Assembly: GCA_973895155.1 (NCBI GenBank)
Contig: OZ316891.1
Coordinates: 23,808,001 to 23,872,000, forward strand
Direction of reading: 5' to 3'
Origin: Marsupella aquatica
Lineage: Eukaryota; Marchantiophyta
Length of the DNA: 64,000 bases
This document shows positions 54,357 through 64,000 of this stretch, piece by piece. Under the pieces are notes generated by a model. It searched no databases. It saw nothing but the letters and a program-made list of their open reading frames with translations, and was not told the origin of the DNA. The translations under genes were made by a program, and so were the position numbers. Numbering within the stretch: position 1 is the first letter of the stretch; each line of letters starts with the position of its first letter.

Positions 54357-56603
54357 CTTAGCGTAGGTGGAGTAAGTAGAAGTGATCGGCATCGCCCATC
54401 GTGGCCTCTGCTCCCAAGCCGTCTTGCGGATCTCTTCAATAGTGGCTAGAGGTTTGCTTCCTTTTTTGGCTAGCCGCCTGATGTCCTCCGGCCAATCTCC
54501 TCCTGGTAAATCCTTTTCCCTAGCCAGGGCTGCCTCCTCTTCCTGCTTGATTCGCTCCTGAAATTCCTGCACCGTCTGTTTTATGCCGTCGAAGCTCGGG
54601 GGAGCAACATCTGGTGGGGGAGACTCAGGGCTACTCTGCTGGTTGGGGTCCCCTCGCACTACCCTTGGAAGTGTGGGGACAAACCGGCCACAGGTCCTTA
54701 CTCTTGGGACGTGATGGTTCGACCCATAGCCGGAATTATCATGGCTGCAGTCCTCCACTGCCTCCTCTACTTCTTGGCCGTCCGGCTTCTCCCTCTCCTC
54801 TTCGTCGGTAGGAGCTTCAGGCAATTCTGCCTCAGATTCGGAGCTTGAGATTCCCACATACATTCGAACACCTGGCTTGGATTCAGGCCTGATTCTCTCC
54901 TTGTCTCCAGCAAAGGGGTTTTCTCTTGTGAGCCGGTGTAGGCCTACCTCTGTAGTAGTGTCCTGCATTGTTGTCGTTGCCGTTGTTGTTGCTGATGCCA
55001 ATTTCTTTTCTTTCTCCAGTAGTTTCAGCAGACTCTGCATGCCTGGTTGCTGCATCGGCAAGTCCTCCTTCCTAGGCCTAAACACCTGCTCGATCGTAGG
55101 GCTAACAGGTGGTTGAGGCTTCTCAGCCAATGGCCTCGGCGTTGGAGCTTCCTCGGGTGCCCTTACTTGCAGGGGAAGTACCGGGGCAAAAGTCTGACCT
55201 CTGGCATACCGGCACAACAGCGGCATGTGATAGCCAGGCCGCGACACGCTCCCCATGCCGATTACCTGCTGCTCCTCCTTTAAGATCTTCTTCAATTGGT
55301 TGAGAAGGTACCCGTTGTAGTCCCGGCTTGGGTCTGGCCTTTCTGCCAGATAGACCTGTGCCTTGCCGATCTCTGCCCTCGGCAAGTTACAATGCATGGT
55401 CACCCGCAAGAAGTCGATCATCTCTCCTATGTGCGGGTTGGTGCAGGTGTTCCGGAAGAAGCCATTCTTCGTTGATGGCCCGGGGAACGACCGGAACTCC
55501 TTGTCAGGCAAGGTCTTCCTGGTATCAACTTTGGTCTTATTGCCTATCGGCAAGCCAAACACTTCGGCAATTACCTTGGGAGTAAGATAGAAATCCTTCC
55601 CATATATCCTCGTGCAATTGGTCTCGGGTTCCCATGACCCCACGAATTCTAATAGGTCTGACTCCGGTACCTCCGGCTTCAGCCATGGTAATCTTACAAA
55701 GGCCTCTAAGCCGGATCCGGCCATGAAGCCTTGGTACTTCTTGGTCTGCATGGCCGTGAAGCATGCATCCTCCTCCCGTGCAAAATGTAGTTGGACCTCC
55801 ACCGGTAGGGTTGCCGCCCAGCCCTTCCAGGTGTCATCCCTGGTTGGAATGGCCTTGATGGGATCGACCTCCTCCTCTTCGGCTTCTCCCTGCCTCCTGC
55901 TCTGCTGCTCGGCTGGCTTCTTTGGTGCCGCCGACCTCGTTCTTTTTGCCGGGGTGGCTTCATCGTTGACGGCTCCCTTCCTCTTCATCTCTGCTGCCCT
56001 GGAGGTTTCTCCTAGCACCATTGCCTGGGTCCACCTTTCCGTGCTACCCTTTAATTCCCTGTGTATGTCGTTGCAGTTCTTGATGGCCTCTTGGATGCCG
56101 ACGACGCTGTCTTTGCAAAATAGAAGATCGTCGAGTTGATTGGAAGTAGGCGTCCACAGGAACTCGTCCTTGATGAGTTCGCCTCCTAAGAAAGCCGTCT
56201 TCTGCAGCTCCCACAATCGAGCGAGCTCCTGCCATTCTCGAGCTGCCCTTTCTGATTCCTCATCCTTGTAAGTCTTGATGTACTCAGTTGCCCGTTCGAA
56301 CAGGCATCCCCAGAAATGTGCCGCTTGATTGACGTTGCTCATACCCTCCTTAGGTCGATCGTCGGTATCTACTCTCTCCCCGAGTGCTTGCTTAAGCAGT
56401 TGACAGTAGTTGGCCTCCCGTAGTCGTCTGCCTAGTTCGTGCTCGCAAATGAGCCACCATCTCCTGCAAGCGCTCCTTACCCCTCTCCTCTGCCGGTCCT
56501 TCTTCCCGTTGATCCTTCCTAGCCGCCGACGCTTAACGCGCCCTAACCCTAATCGAGTTATCACCCTCAGCATCCTTACCTCCGGCCTCGGCCCGGGTTC
56601 CAT
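54357..56603 (-). pseudogene. Accessory gene of LTR D, 5' part (LPW-GLP domain), cut by F
   Basis: ATG at 56603. Basic N-terminus, helical region (residues about 90-200), bipartite nuclear localisation signal (KRKG...AKRTR...PKK, about 207-229), acidic stretch, then the globular domain with RLPWLKP (304-310), SWEPETNCTRIYGKDFYLTP and EVFGLPIGN (347-355). Pro-rich and acidic linkers follow. The frame runs to the F insertion at codon 749, where it would read into F's LTR. Removing F and one CTTAG joins it in frame to 40809-39616 for 1,147 codons, with no other break. The ORF was therefore intact when F landed. Function unknown; probably nuclear. Confidence 0.75.
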
Positions 56604-56718
56604 GGTTGCCCCTAATGGTTTATATTTTCCTTGTTTTTTCCCTATACTAAGGTGTTCCTAGGGTGCCTTCCTGCTTTACCCACTTAACTGGCTGAGTGAT
56701 TCCTGTCTAGGCATCACA

Positions 56719-59714
56719 GAATGGCAAGATGACAACACCAAGTGGGTGAATCTGGTGGACGTGGCGGAACACCCTAATCCATCTGACGAGGCGGAGTGCT
56801 ACCGAGTGTCAACAAGAGCCAAACGGAAGGAAGAGAAGCAGGAGGAGAAACGCAGGAAAAAGCAAGATACTACTCTGGTGCAGCCAGCAATAGATATACC
56901 CCCGGAGAAGGACGATGACTACCGACGGGACGACCCAAAGCTATTTTTCCCCCACATCGAAGAACTGGTCAATAAACAATTGGAGGCCTACGAAGCTCGG
57001 GAGTACCAGAAGGCAATCGATAAGGACATCAAAGCAGCCAAGACCGCCCGGCGATAGGAGCAAGAAAAGCAAGAAAAGCAAGAGGAAGCCGAGCAGCAGC
57101 CGAAGGAAGAAAAGAAGGAGGACTATGATATTAAGGAAGACGTGAAGAGTTGCCCAATTACAGCGACGGTGGGGCAACTACTGCAGAACAACCCACAGTA
57201 CAGACGGCAACTAAGGGAGTTGCTCACGGGTCGCCGGCGGAGGCGACTACCTCGTGTTGGGATCACGGATTGCAACATGATATGCGAGGACCTGGGAGCG
57301 CCGGACATCTCGATTGAAATTAATAATTGTACCATCAAGATGGTTCTCGTAGACGGAGGAACAGGAGTCAACATCATGACTAAAGAAACATCAGTCAAGT
57401 TAGGATACCTCACGTATCAACCTACGGCCCGAGCTATCAGATTAGCAAATGGGGCAAGGGTCCTCCCATAAGGCACGCTCACACGGGTGCTCACTCTAGT
57501 AGGTGGGGTGGAGTTCTATCTCAACTTCCTAGTTATGAGGCCGGTTTGGCCCTCATCTTATCCGGTCCTCCTAGGCAGGCCGTGGTTGTATGGTGGTCGT
57601 GTAGTCACGGATTGGGGAAAGAAGGAGCTACGGTTTGGGACACGGCTCCCGCTAAGCAGGGAGCCGATGCTGCTTCTACCAGTGCAGAGCCTCGTGACCA
57701 CGAACTAGCTAAAAAATCGCCCGAAGCCGAAAACCTGAGGCCGAGACATAAGAAACGAGTCTCCTGGGATCCGTCCATTCCGCTATTGGAGGAAGTAACT
57801 CCAATCCCAAAACCAATCCTGGTTCCACCCATGTACGGAGGAGTTTGGTTAGCTGAACTTGATGCAAGCCTGGACTCGAGCTTGCGGAACCAGGTTGAAG
57901 TCATCAGGAAGGAGCACTACCGGAAGTACACCATTGGGATGGATAAGTTGTTTAACCTGGGCCACACTCTGACTAGGGAGGCAGAAAAATCTATCCAAGC
58001 TTTGCTCAAGGAATATGAAGATGTGTTTGCATGGAGCCATCACAATTTAACCGGAGTCTCCCCCAAGTTAGGAGAACACACGATCGATTTGAATTTGGGG
58101 GCCCATGCAGTACGGCAGCGACAACGTCGCATGAACCCGAGGTACTCCATCTTAGTGAAGGAGGAAATTGATCGTCTCCTCGCCGCAGATATCATCTACC
58201 CGGTAATGGCCAGCGACTGGGTCTCTCCCATCGTCATTGTACCAAAAAAAGGAGGAACGGACAAAAAACCTAAGATCCGGATCTGTCAGGATTATTGTAA
58301 GCTGAATGACGCGACCCGAAAAGACCATTACCCGTTACCATTCACGGACATGGTTCTAGATATGGTAGCCCAAAATGAGATTTATACATTCCTTGACGGA
58401 TATTCGGGTTATAACCAAATCTGGATTCGCCTCTCGGATCAACTCAAAACAACGTTCACTACAGAATGGGGGACTTTCGCATTTCGGAGAATGCCGTTCG
58501 GACTGTGTAACGCTCCGGCCATGTTTCAGCAACTCATGATGAATATCTTCCACGATTTTCTACGAGAATTTCTGGAGATCTTTATTGACAACTTTGCCAT
58601 CTTTGGAACTGTCGCCATGCACCCTGAACACCTAAGACGTACGTTGCAACGATGCCAAGAAGTTAACCTCAAGCTACATCCCGCCAAATGCTTTTTTGGA
58701 GTAGAGGAGGGAGTGTTGCTTGGGCATCGTGTGTCCAAACGGGGTATCGAGGTGGACCAAGAGAAGGTCACGGCCTGGATGGCGGTGGTGTTTCCCATGG
58801 ATCAAAAAGCGGTACGATCCTTCTTGGGCTGTGTAGGGTATTACCGCCAGTTCATTAAAGACTTTGCTAAAATTGTGTTGCCCTTAACTGAGATGATGAA
58901 GAAGGACGCAGTGATCGAGGAGACACCCCGAAGACGGATTGCTTTCGAAGAACTCTGTAATCGACTCACCACCGCACCTATCATGGTCACCCCAGACTGG
59001 AATAAGGAGTTCCACGTGTATGTCGATGTGTCAGGGTTCTGTATCGGGTCCGTACTTAGTCAGCTAGATGAGGATGGACGTGATCACCCCATCTATTTCG
59101 GTAGCCGTCAACTATTTGCAGCCGAAAAGAATTATTCCCCCACTGATCGAGAAGCTCTGGGAATAATCTACTCGTGTAAAAATTTTTGACACTATCTGCT
59201 CGGCTACAAGGTCATATTCCACACAGATCATGATAGCCTGAAGTACATGGTCAACAAGGCGGATGTGACAGGACAGATAGCCCGATGGGTGCTACTTCTC
59301 CAAGAATTTAATTACAAAGTTTTGGTTCGGCCAGGAAAGGTACACCTCAACGCCGATTTCTTTTCAAGGCTGGACGGCGTGCCAGTCAATCAGCCAATTA
59401 ATGATATTTTTCCGGATGAGGATTTGTTCCACGTAGGGGCGGGGATGACAACGTGGTACGGTTCAATAATCACCTTCCTCTTAACGGGCCGCATCCCTGA
59501 CGGCATCAATCAGGAAGCCGCCGCTGTGTTTTTAAGGAAAGCCGGGCCTTATGTCATGATATAGGGCCACCTACATAAGGAAGGAGTTAATGGGAAAGTA
59601 CGATGCTGCTTAAAGTATAAGGAAATGCTTATCGTGATGCGGGCCCTGCATGAAGAAGAAGTTGGAGGCCATTTTGCGGCTATCACGACATCCTGAAAGA
59701 TTGTGGACTCGGGA
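56719..59714 (+). pseudogene. pol: Protease and pol of element G, broken, truncated by E
   Basis: Resumes the G gag frame after D. A charged linker with TAG at 57054, then a retropepsin-like VLVDGGTGVNIMT, TAA near 57469 and LLGRPWLYGG; a frameshift by about 57640 leads into the RT frame (57546-59189). RT blocks are clear (SDWVSPIVIVPKKGG, FLDGYSGYNQIWIR, MPFGLCNAPAMFQ), but the catalytic motif reads FIDNF where F has FIDDF, removing an essential Asp. RNase H follows (HVYVDVSGFCIG, TDREALG), TGA at 59187, FHTDHDSLKYM, TAG near 59562, and an integrase zinc region (EEEVGGHFAA) with another TGA, ending at the E insertion in KIVDSG. Dead. Confidence 0.85.
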
Positions 59715-59829
59715 TGTGATGCCTAGACAGGAATCACTCGGCCGGTTAAGTGGGTAAAGCAGGAAGGCACCCTAGGAACACCTTAGTATAGGGACAAAAC
59801 AAGGAAAATATAAACAATTAGGGGCAACC

Positions 59830-62800
59830 ATGGAACCCGGGCAGAGGCCGGAGGTAAGGCTGAGGGTGAAAACCCGATTAGGGTTAGGGCGCGTTAAGCG
59901 TCGGCGGCTAGGAAGGATCAACGGGAAGAAGGACCGGCAGAGGAGAGGGGTAAGGAGCGCTTGCAGGAGATGGTGGCTCATTTGCGAGCACGAACTAGGC
60001 AGACGACTACGGGAGGCCAACTACTGTCAGCTGCTTAGGCAAGCACTCGGGGAGAGAGTAGATACCGACGATCGACCTAAGGAGGGTATGAGCAACGTCA
60101 ATCAAGCGGCACATTTCTGGGGATGCCTGTTCGAACGGGCAACTGAGTACATCAAGACTTACGAGGACGAGGAGTCAGAAAGGGCAGCTCGAGAACGGCA
60201 GGAGCTCGCTCGATTGTGGGAGCTGCAGAAGACGGCTTTCTTAGGAGGCAAACTCATCAAGGACGAGTTCCTGTGGACGCCTACTTCCAATCAACTCGAC
60301 GATCTTCTGTTTTGCAAAGACAGCGTCGTCGGCATCCGAGAGGCCATCAAGAACTGCAACGACATACACTGGGAATTAAAGGGTAGCACGGAAAGGTGGA
60401 CCCAGGCAACGGTGCTAGGAGAAACCTCCACGGCAGTAGAGATGAAGAGGAAGGGGGCCGTCAACGATGAAGCCACCCCGGCAAAAAGAACGAGGTCGGC
60501 GGCACCAAAGAGGCCAGCCGAGCAGCAGAGCAGGAGGCAGGGAGAAGCCGAAGAGGAGGAGGTCGATCCCATCAAGGCCATTCCAACCAGGGATGACACC
60601 TGGAAGGGCTGGGCGGCAACCCTACCGGTGGAGGTGCAACTACATTTTGCACGGGAGGAGGATGCATGCTTTACGGCCATGCAGACCAAGAAGTACCAAG
60701 GCTTCATGGCCGGATCCGGCTTGGAGGCCTTTGTAAGATTACCATGGCTGAAGCCGGAGGTACCGGAGTCAGACCTATTAGAATTCGTGGGGTCATGGGA
60801 ACCCGAGACCAATTGCACGAGGATATATGGGAAGGATTTCTATCTTACTCCCAAGGTAATTGCCGAAGTGTTTGGCTTGCCGATAGGCAATAAGACCAAA
60901 GTTGATACCAGGAAGACCCTGCCTGACAAGGAGTTCCGGTCGTTCCCCGGGCCATCAACGAAGAATGGCTTCTTCCGGAACACCTGCACCAACCCGCACA
61001 TAGGAGAGATGATCGACTTCTTGCGGGTGACCATGCATTGTAACTTGCCGAGGGCAGAGATCGGCAAGGCACAGGTCTATCTGGCATAAAGGCCAGACCC
61101 AAGCCGGGACTACAACGGGTACCTCCTCAACCAATTGAAGAAGATCTTAAAGGAGGAGCAGCAGGTAATCGGCATGGGGAGCGTGTCGCGGCTTGGCTAT
61201 CACATGCCGCTGTTATGCCGGTATGCCAAAGGTCAGACTTTTGCCCCGGTACTTCCCCTGCAGGTAAGGGCACCCGAGGAAGCTCCAACGCCGAGGCCGT
61301 TGGCTGAAAAGCCTCAACCACCTGTTAGTCCTACGATCGAGCAGGTGTTTAGGCCCAGGAAGGAAGACTTGCCGATGCAGCAACCAGGCATGCAGAGTCT
61401 GCTGAAACTACTGGAGAAAGAAAAGAAATCGGCATCGGCAACAACAACGGCAACGGCAACAATGCAGGACACTACTACAGAGGTAGGCCTACACCGGCTC
61501 ACAAGAGAAAACCCCTTTGCTGGAGACAAGGAGAGAATCAGGCCGGAATCCAAGCCAGGTGTTCGAATGTACGTGGGAACCTCAAGCTCTGAATCTGAGG
61601 CAGAATTGCCTGAAGCTCCTACCGACGAAGAGGAGAGGGAGAAGCCGGACGTCCAAGAGGTAGAGGAGGCAGTGGAGGACTGCAGCCATGATAATTCCGG
61701 CTATGGGTCGGACCATCACGTTCCAGGAGTAAGGACCTGTGGCCGGTTTGTCCCCACACTTCCAAGGGTAGTGCGAGGGGACCCCAACCAGCAGAGTAGC
61801 CCTGAGTCTCCCCCACCAGATGTTGCTCCCCCGAGCTTTGACGGCATAAAACAGACGGTGCAGGAATTTCCGGAGCGAATCAAGCAGGAGGAAGAGGCCG
61901 CCCTGGCTAAGGAAAAGGATTTACCAGGAGGAGATTGGCCGGAGGACATCAGGCGGCTAGCCGAAAAAGGAAGCAAACCTCTAGCCACGATTGAAGAGAT
62001 CCACAGGACGGCTTGGGAGCAGAGGCCATGATGGGCGATGCCGATCACTTCTACTTACTCCACCTACGCTAAGAATAGAGCCATGGAGTATGGTGAGATG
62101 TGTGGGGAACTTGCGCTCGGCATCTTTGGAGAGGAGTTGGAGGTAGGACCCTTTTTCCATAGGGAGCAGTTGGAGAAGCACCAATTAGAAGAAGCGGTGG
62201 CTTTAGAGAGAAGCAAGAAGGACGAGGTCATTCGGCGGCTTAGGAGGATGGAAGCCGAGATTGAAGATCTAAGGGCGGCCAAGAAAGCCCAAGATGAACT
62301 GCGGATTAAACGACATGAGCTGAACATCATGCAGGGGCAGTTGGACACCGCGCAGGCTGATAATCAGAATATCAAGGATAAACTAACTCAGACGCAGGGA
62401 GAGTTGGCCGACACGATCAAAGAGAGGGAGAAGTGGAAGCAAGAGCTGAAGAATACAGAGGAGGCCCACATAACAGCCAACAGCCGGGCCATGGCGGAGA
62501 CCCAAAGAAAGGAATGGGCGTTGAAAGGGGAGCTCGAGAAAATCCGCGGAGCCCTTGAGCAGAAGGAGGTCGAGTTAGGGAAATCCTATCAAGGGATTAT
62601 GGCGCTACAGCAGGAGCTTGCGTCCCTGACGGCCAGCTTCAAGGCCGACCTAAGGGAGAAGGACGAGATGCTCGAACAGACTTACGCCAAGATGAACCAG
62701 ATGGAGTCTGTCATCATTGCAGAGCTCGACAAGGAGCTAAGAGCAACCCAGGAGGAGAGGGCTACCTTGAAGAAGGAATTGGAGGAAGCCCACAGGGAGC

Positions 62801-63453
62801 AGGAGGAGGCCAAAAACGAGCTGGAGGGGGCACGTAAGGACCTGGATGAAACCCAAGAGGAGTTGGAGGAAATCACGAGGAAGATGGAGAACCTACAGCG
62901 GCGGGCCGACAACCAAACAGAGCGGCTGAAGAAACAAGCCGCAGTATTTAAATGCTTAGCTGCAGCAGGTCCATCTCCCGTTGGGACAAACCAGTTACCA
63001 GGGGTGGTAATTGCCGAAGGACAAGCCGCGCCAACTGCACCAGTGCCGGAAGTAAGTGGGAAGGGGAAGGGACCAGCTGCCGAGCCACCAACGAAGAAGA
63101 AGCGGAAACCTTCAGGGTCAAGGAGTAATACGACTTCACAGGCCGTGGTGATCAAGGAGGTAGACCCAGCACCGACCCCAGACAGGGTCACGGCTAAGGA
63201 TCCAACTACCCTAGGGGAAGGGGAGGCCAAAGCCGAGGGAGTGGCTGAAGCCGAAGCCGTGGGAGTGGCTGAGGCCAAAGCCGTGGGTATTGCCGAGGCC
63301 GGTGTCGAGGCTGAAGCCGAAGGTGGACCCAGTCAGGCCGATGGAGAGTTGACTCAGTCAAGGGCAGGTAATCTGTCAGAGAATGAACCTACGGCAGTGG
63401 CTGAGGAGGAAGCGTTGGGGGCGTCCATTAAGGATCCACCACCGGTGTCATGA
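59830..63453 (+). pseudogene. Accessory gene of LTR E (LPW-GLP domain plus coiled coil), two nonsense codons
   Basis: 1,208 codons in one frame from ATG 59830 to TGA 63451-63453, broken only by TAA at 61087 (GAA in D) and TGA at 62029 (CGA in D). Same architecture as D: basic N-terminus, bipartite NLS (KRKG...AKRTR), RLPWLKP, EVFGLPIGN, acidic/Pro-rich linker, coiled coil (about 62065-62940), a KKKRKPSGSR basic patch and a tail expanded with Ala/Glu/Gly repeats (VAEAEAVGVAEAKAVG). Both lesions are single-base changes and the rest is collinear with D, so the ORF was kept open until recently. Function unknown. Confidence 0.75.
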
Positions 63454-63583
63454 CAGTGCAAGGGCGCCGTTCCTTTTAGGGAGGGCGGACGTGGAGGGAG
63501 GAGGCGTGAGTGGGCAGGGCGGGCGCGGATCTCCACGTTTAGGATTAGGATCAGAACCAGGAGCGGCCCTGACACTTAGCTTA

Positions 63584-63629
63584 GTGGGATTGCGGTCCCA
63601 CTGGTAGGAGCAACACTTGTGCTCCTGCC
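63584..63629 (+). other. Paired stem-loops in LTR E, 3' of the ORF
   Basis: GTGGGA-TTGCGG-TCCCAC (63584-63601) followed by GGTAGGAGCA...TGCTCCTGCC (63603-63629, 9 of 10 bp). Present also in D. The B/C LTRs carry a different but similarly placed structure. Confidence 0.5.
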
Positions 63630-64000
63630 TTGCTGTACATAGGTAGATTCGGGCAAGTAGATTACTGTTAAGTAGATTAGGCTTACGATGCAAAGAATGG
63701 CGGATCCACTACCAGGATAAGTACCTGGGCAGCGGGGAGCTCAGGGCCTCTTCTTTAGCAAGTTTTTAGTTTGCACCAGCCGGGCTGGGATCAAGTAGTA
63801 CGAGAAGCTCTCGGTTAGTCATACAGTGACTCTTGTGTATATTCATGTTTCCTCATGCCTAAGAGCTGAATAGAGTTGGCCTCACGGCTTAGTTCGCAGA
63901 ACTTGTGTATGAGATGTACTGTTTGTATGGCAAGTGCATGGTATGACTCAGTCAGAATGAGTCATTTTGCTATTTGTGTGTCGCATTAACTTGTGTGAAG

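Larger units (their letters stand above)
38510..56718 (-). mobile_element. Solo LTR D with an internal gene, TSD GAATG; split by element F
   Basis: On the minus strand it begins TGTGATGCCTAGACAGG at 56718 and ends GACGCACCACA at 38510, with GAATG at 38505-38509 and 56719-56723. Excluding F and its extra TSD copy it is 4662 bp. The two ends share no direct repeat, so by analogy with B/C it is a solo LTR of a second family. A related copy, E, lies inverted at 59715. It carries the accessory gene starting 115 bp from the LTR start and about 1.1 kb of downstream non-coding DNA. Confidence 0.75.
59715..64000 (+). mobile_element. LTR E, inverted relative of D, runs off the window
   Basis: Begins TGTGATGCCTAGACAGG after CGGGA (59710-59714, the presumed TSD) inside G's integrase. 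It is collinear with D in reverse orientation up to the window end; position 64000 corresponds to 38877 in D. By that comparison about 370 bp are missing, so the end should fall near 64370. Whether it is a solo LTR or the 5' LTR of a complete element cannot be told. Confidence 0.75.

Overview
The window looks like nuclear DNA of a land plant. It carries a spliced BAHD acyltransferase gene with consensus GT-AG introns, remnants of a clan-85-type cytochrome P450, satellite-like tandem repeats and several nested Ty3/Gypsy LTR retrotransposons of the non-chromodomain (Athila/Tat-like) kind. The four-exon BAHD gene and the unusual retroelements suit a non-angiosperm (lycophyte, fern or gymnosperm), but the sequence alone does not settle this. 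Nothing bacterial, organellar or CRISPR-like is present, and I found no tRNA or rRNA gene.

Left part (1-15.8 kb), low-density gene space. It holds a decayed minus-strand gene (810-2408), several short tandem duplications, a 979-bp solo LTR with a 5-bp target-site duplication (TSD) (4381-5359), a complete BAHD acyltransferase gene (7378-9920) and a P450 pseudogene that keeps I-helix and C-terminal exons but lacks the haem-binding exon (13157-14562).

Middle part (15.8-36.7 kb), repeats and LTRs. It holds a decayed minus-strand LTR (about 15.8-18.9 kb), a locus with two related small ORFs and recurring GCGCC/GGCGC palindromes (19.3-21.25 kb), and a tandem array of about 580-bp units (21.9-29.36 kb). 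A 3982-bp solo LTR (23699-27680, TSD GTGTG) split that array. More low-complexity and duplicated DNA follows, then a truncated LTR of the same family (34702-36716).

Right part (36.7-64 kb), a four-part nest. Element G (truncated LTR, PBS, gag, pol) was hit in gag by D (38510-56718, TSD GAATG) and in integrase by E (59715 to beyond the window). D was later split by F, a complete 13,542-bp element (40815-54356, TSD CTTAG) whose two 1387-bp LTRs look identical. F encodes gag-protease and pol in one frame, separated only by a TGA in a TMV-type readthrough context (TGA CAA TTA). It also has a third large ORF flanked by two copies of a 16-bp polypurine-tract core.

The most unusual theme is an accessory protein, nuclear-looking in the D/E and B families, with an LPW...GLP-type domain. 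D/E, B/C and A follow it with a long coiled coil. In F it sits between pol and the 3' LTR. In the other families it lies inside what behave as LTRs (TG...CA ends, 5-bp TSDs, no terminal direct repeats of their own). Ignoring F, the ORF in D was open for 1,147 codons. I propose that an internal polypurine tract was adopted as the LTR start, so that the accessory gene was swallowed into the LTR.
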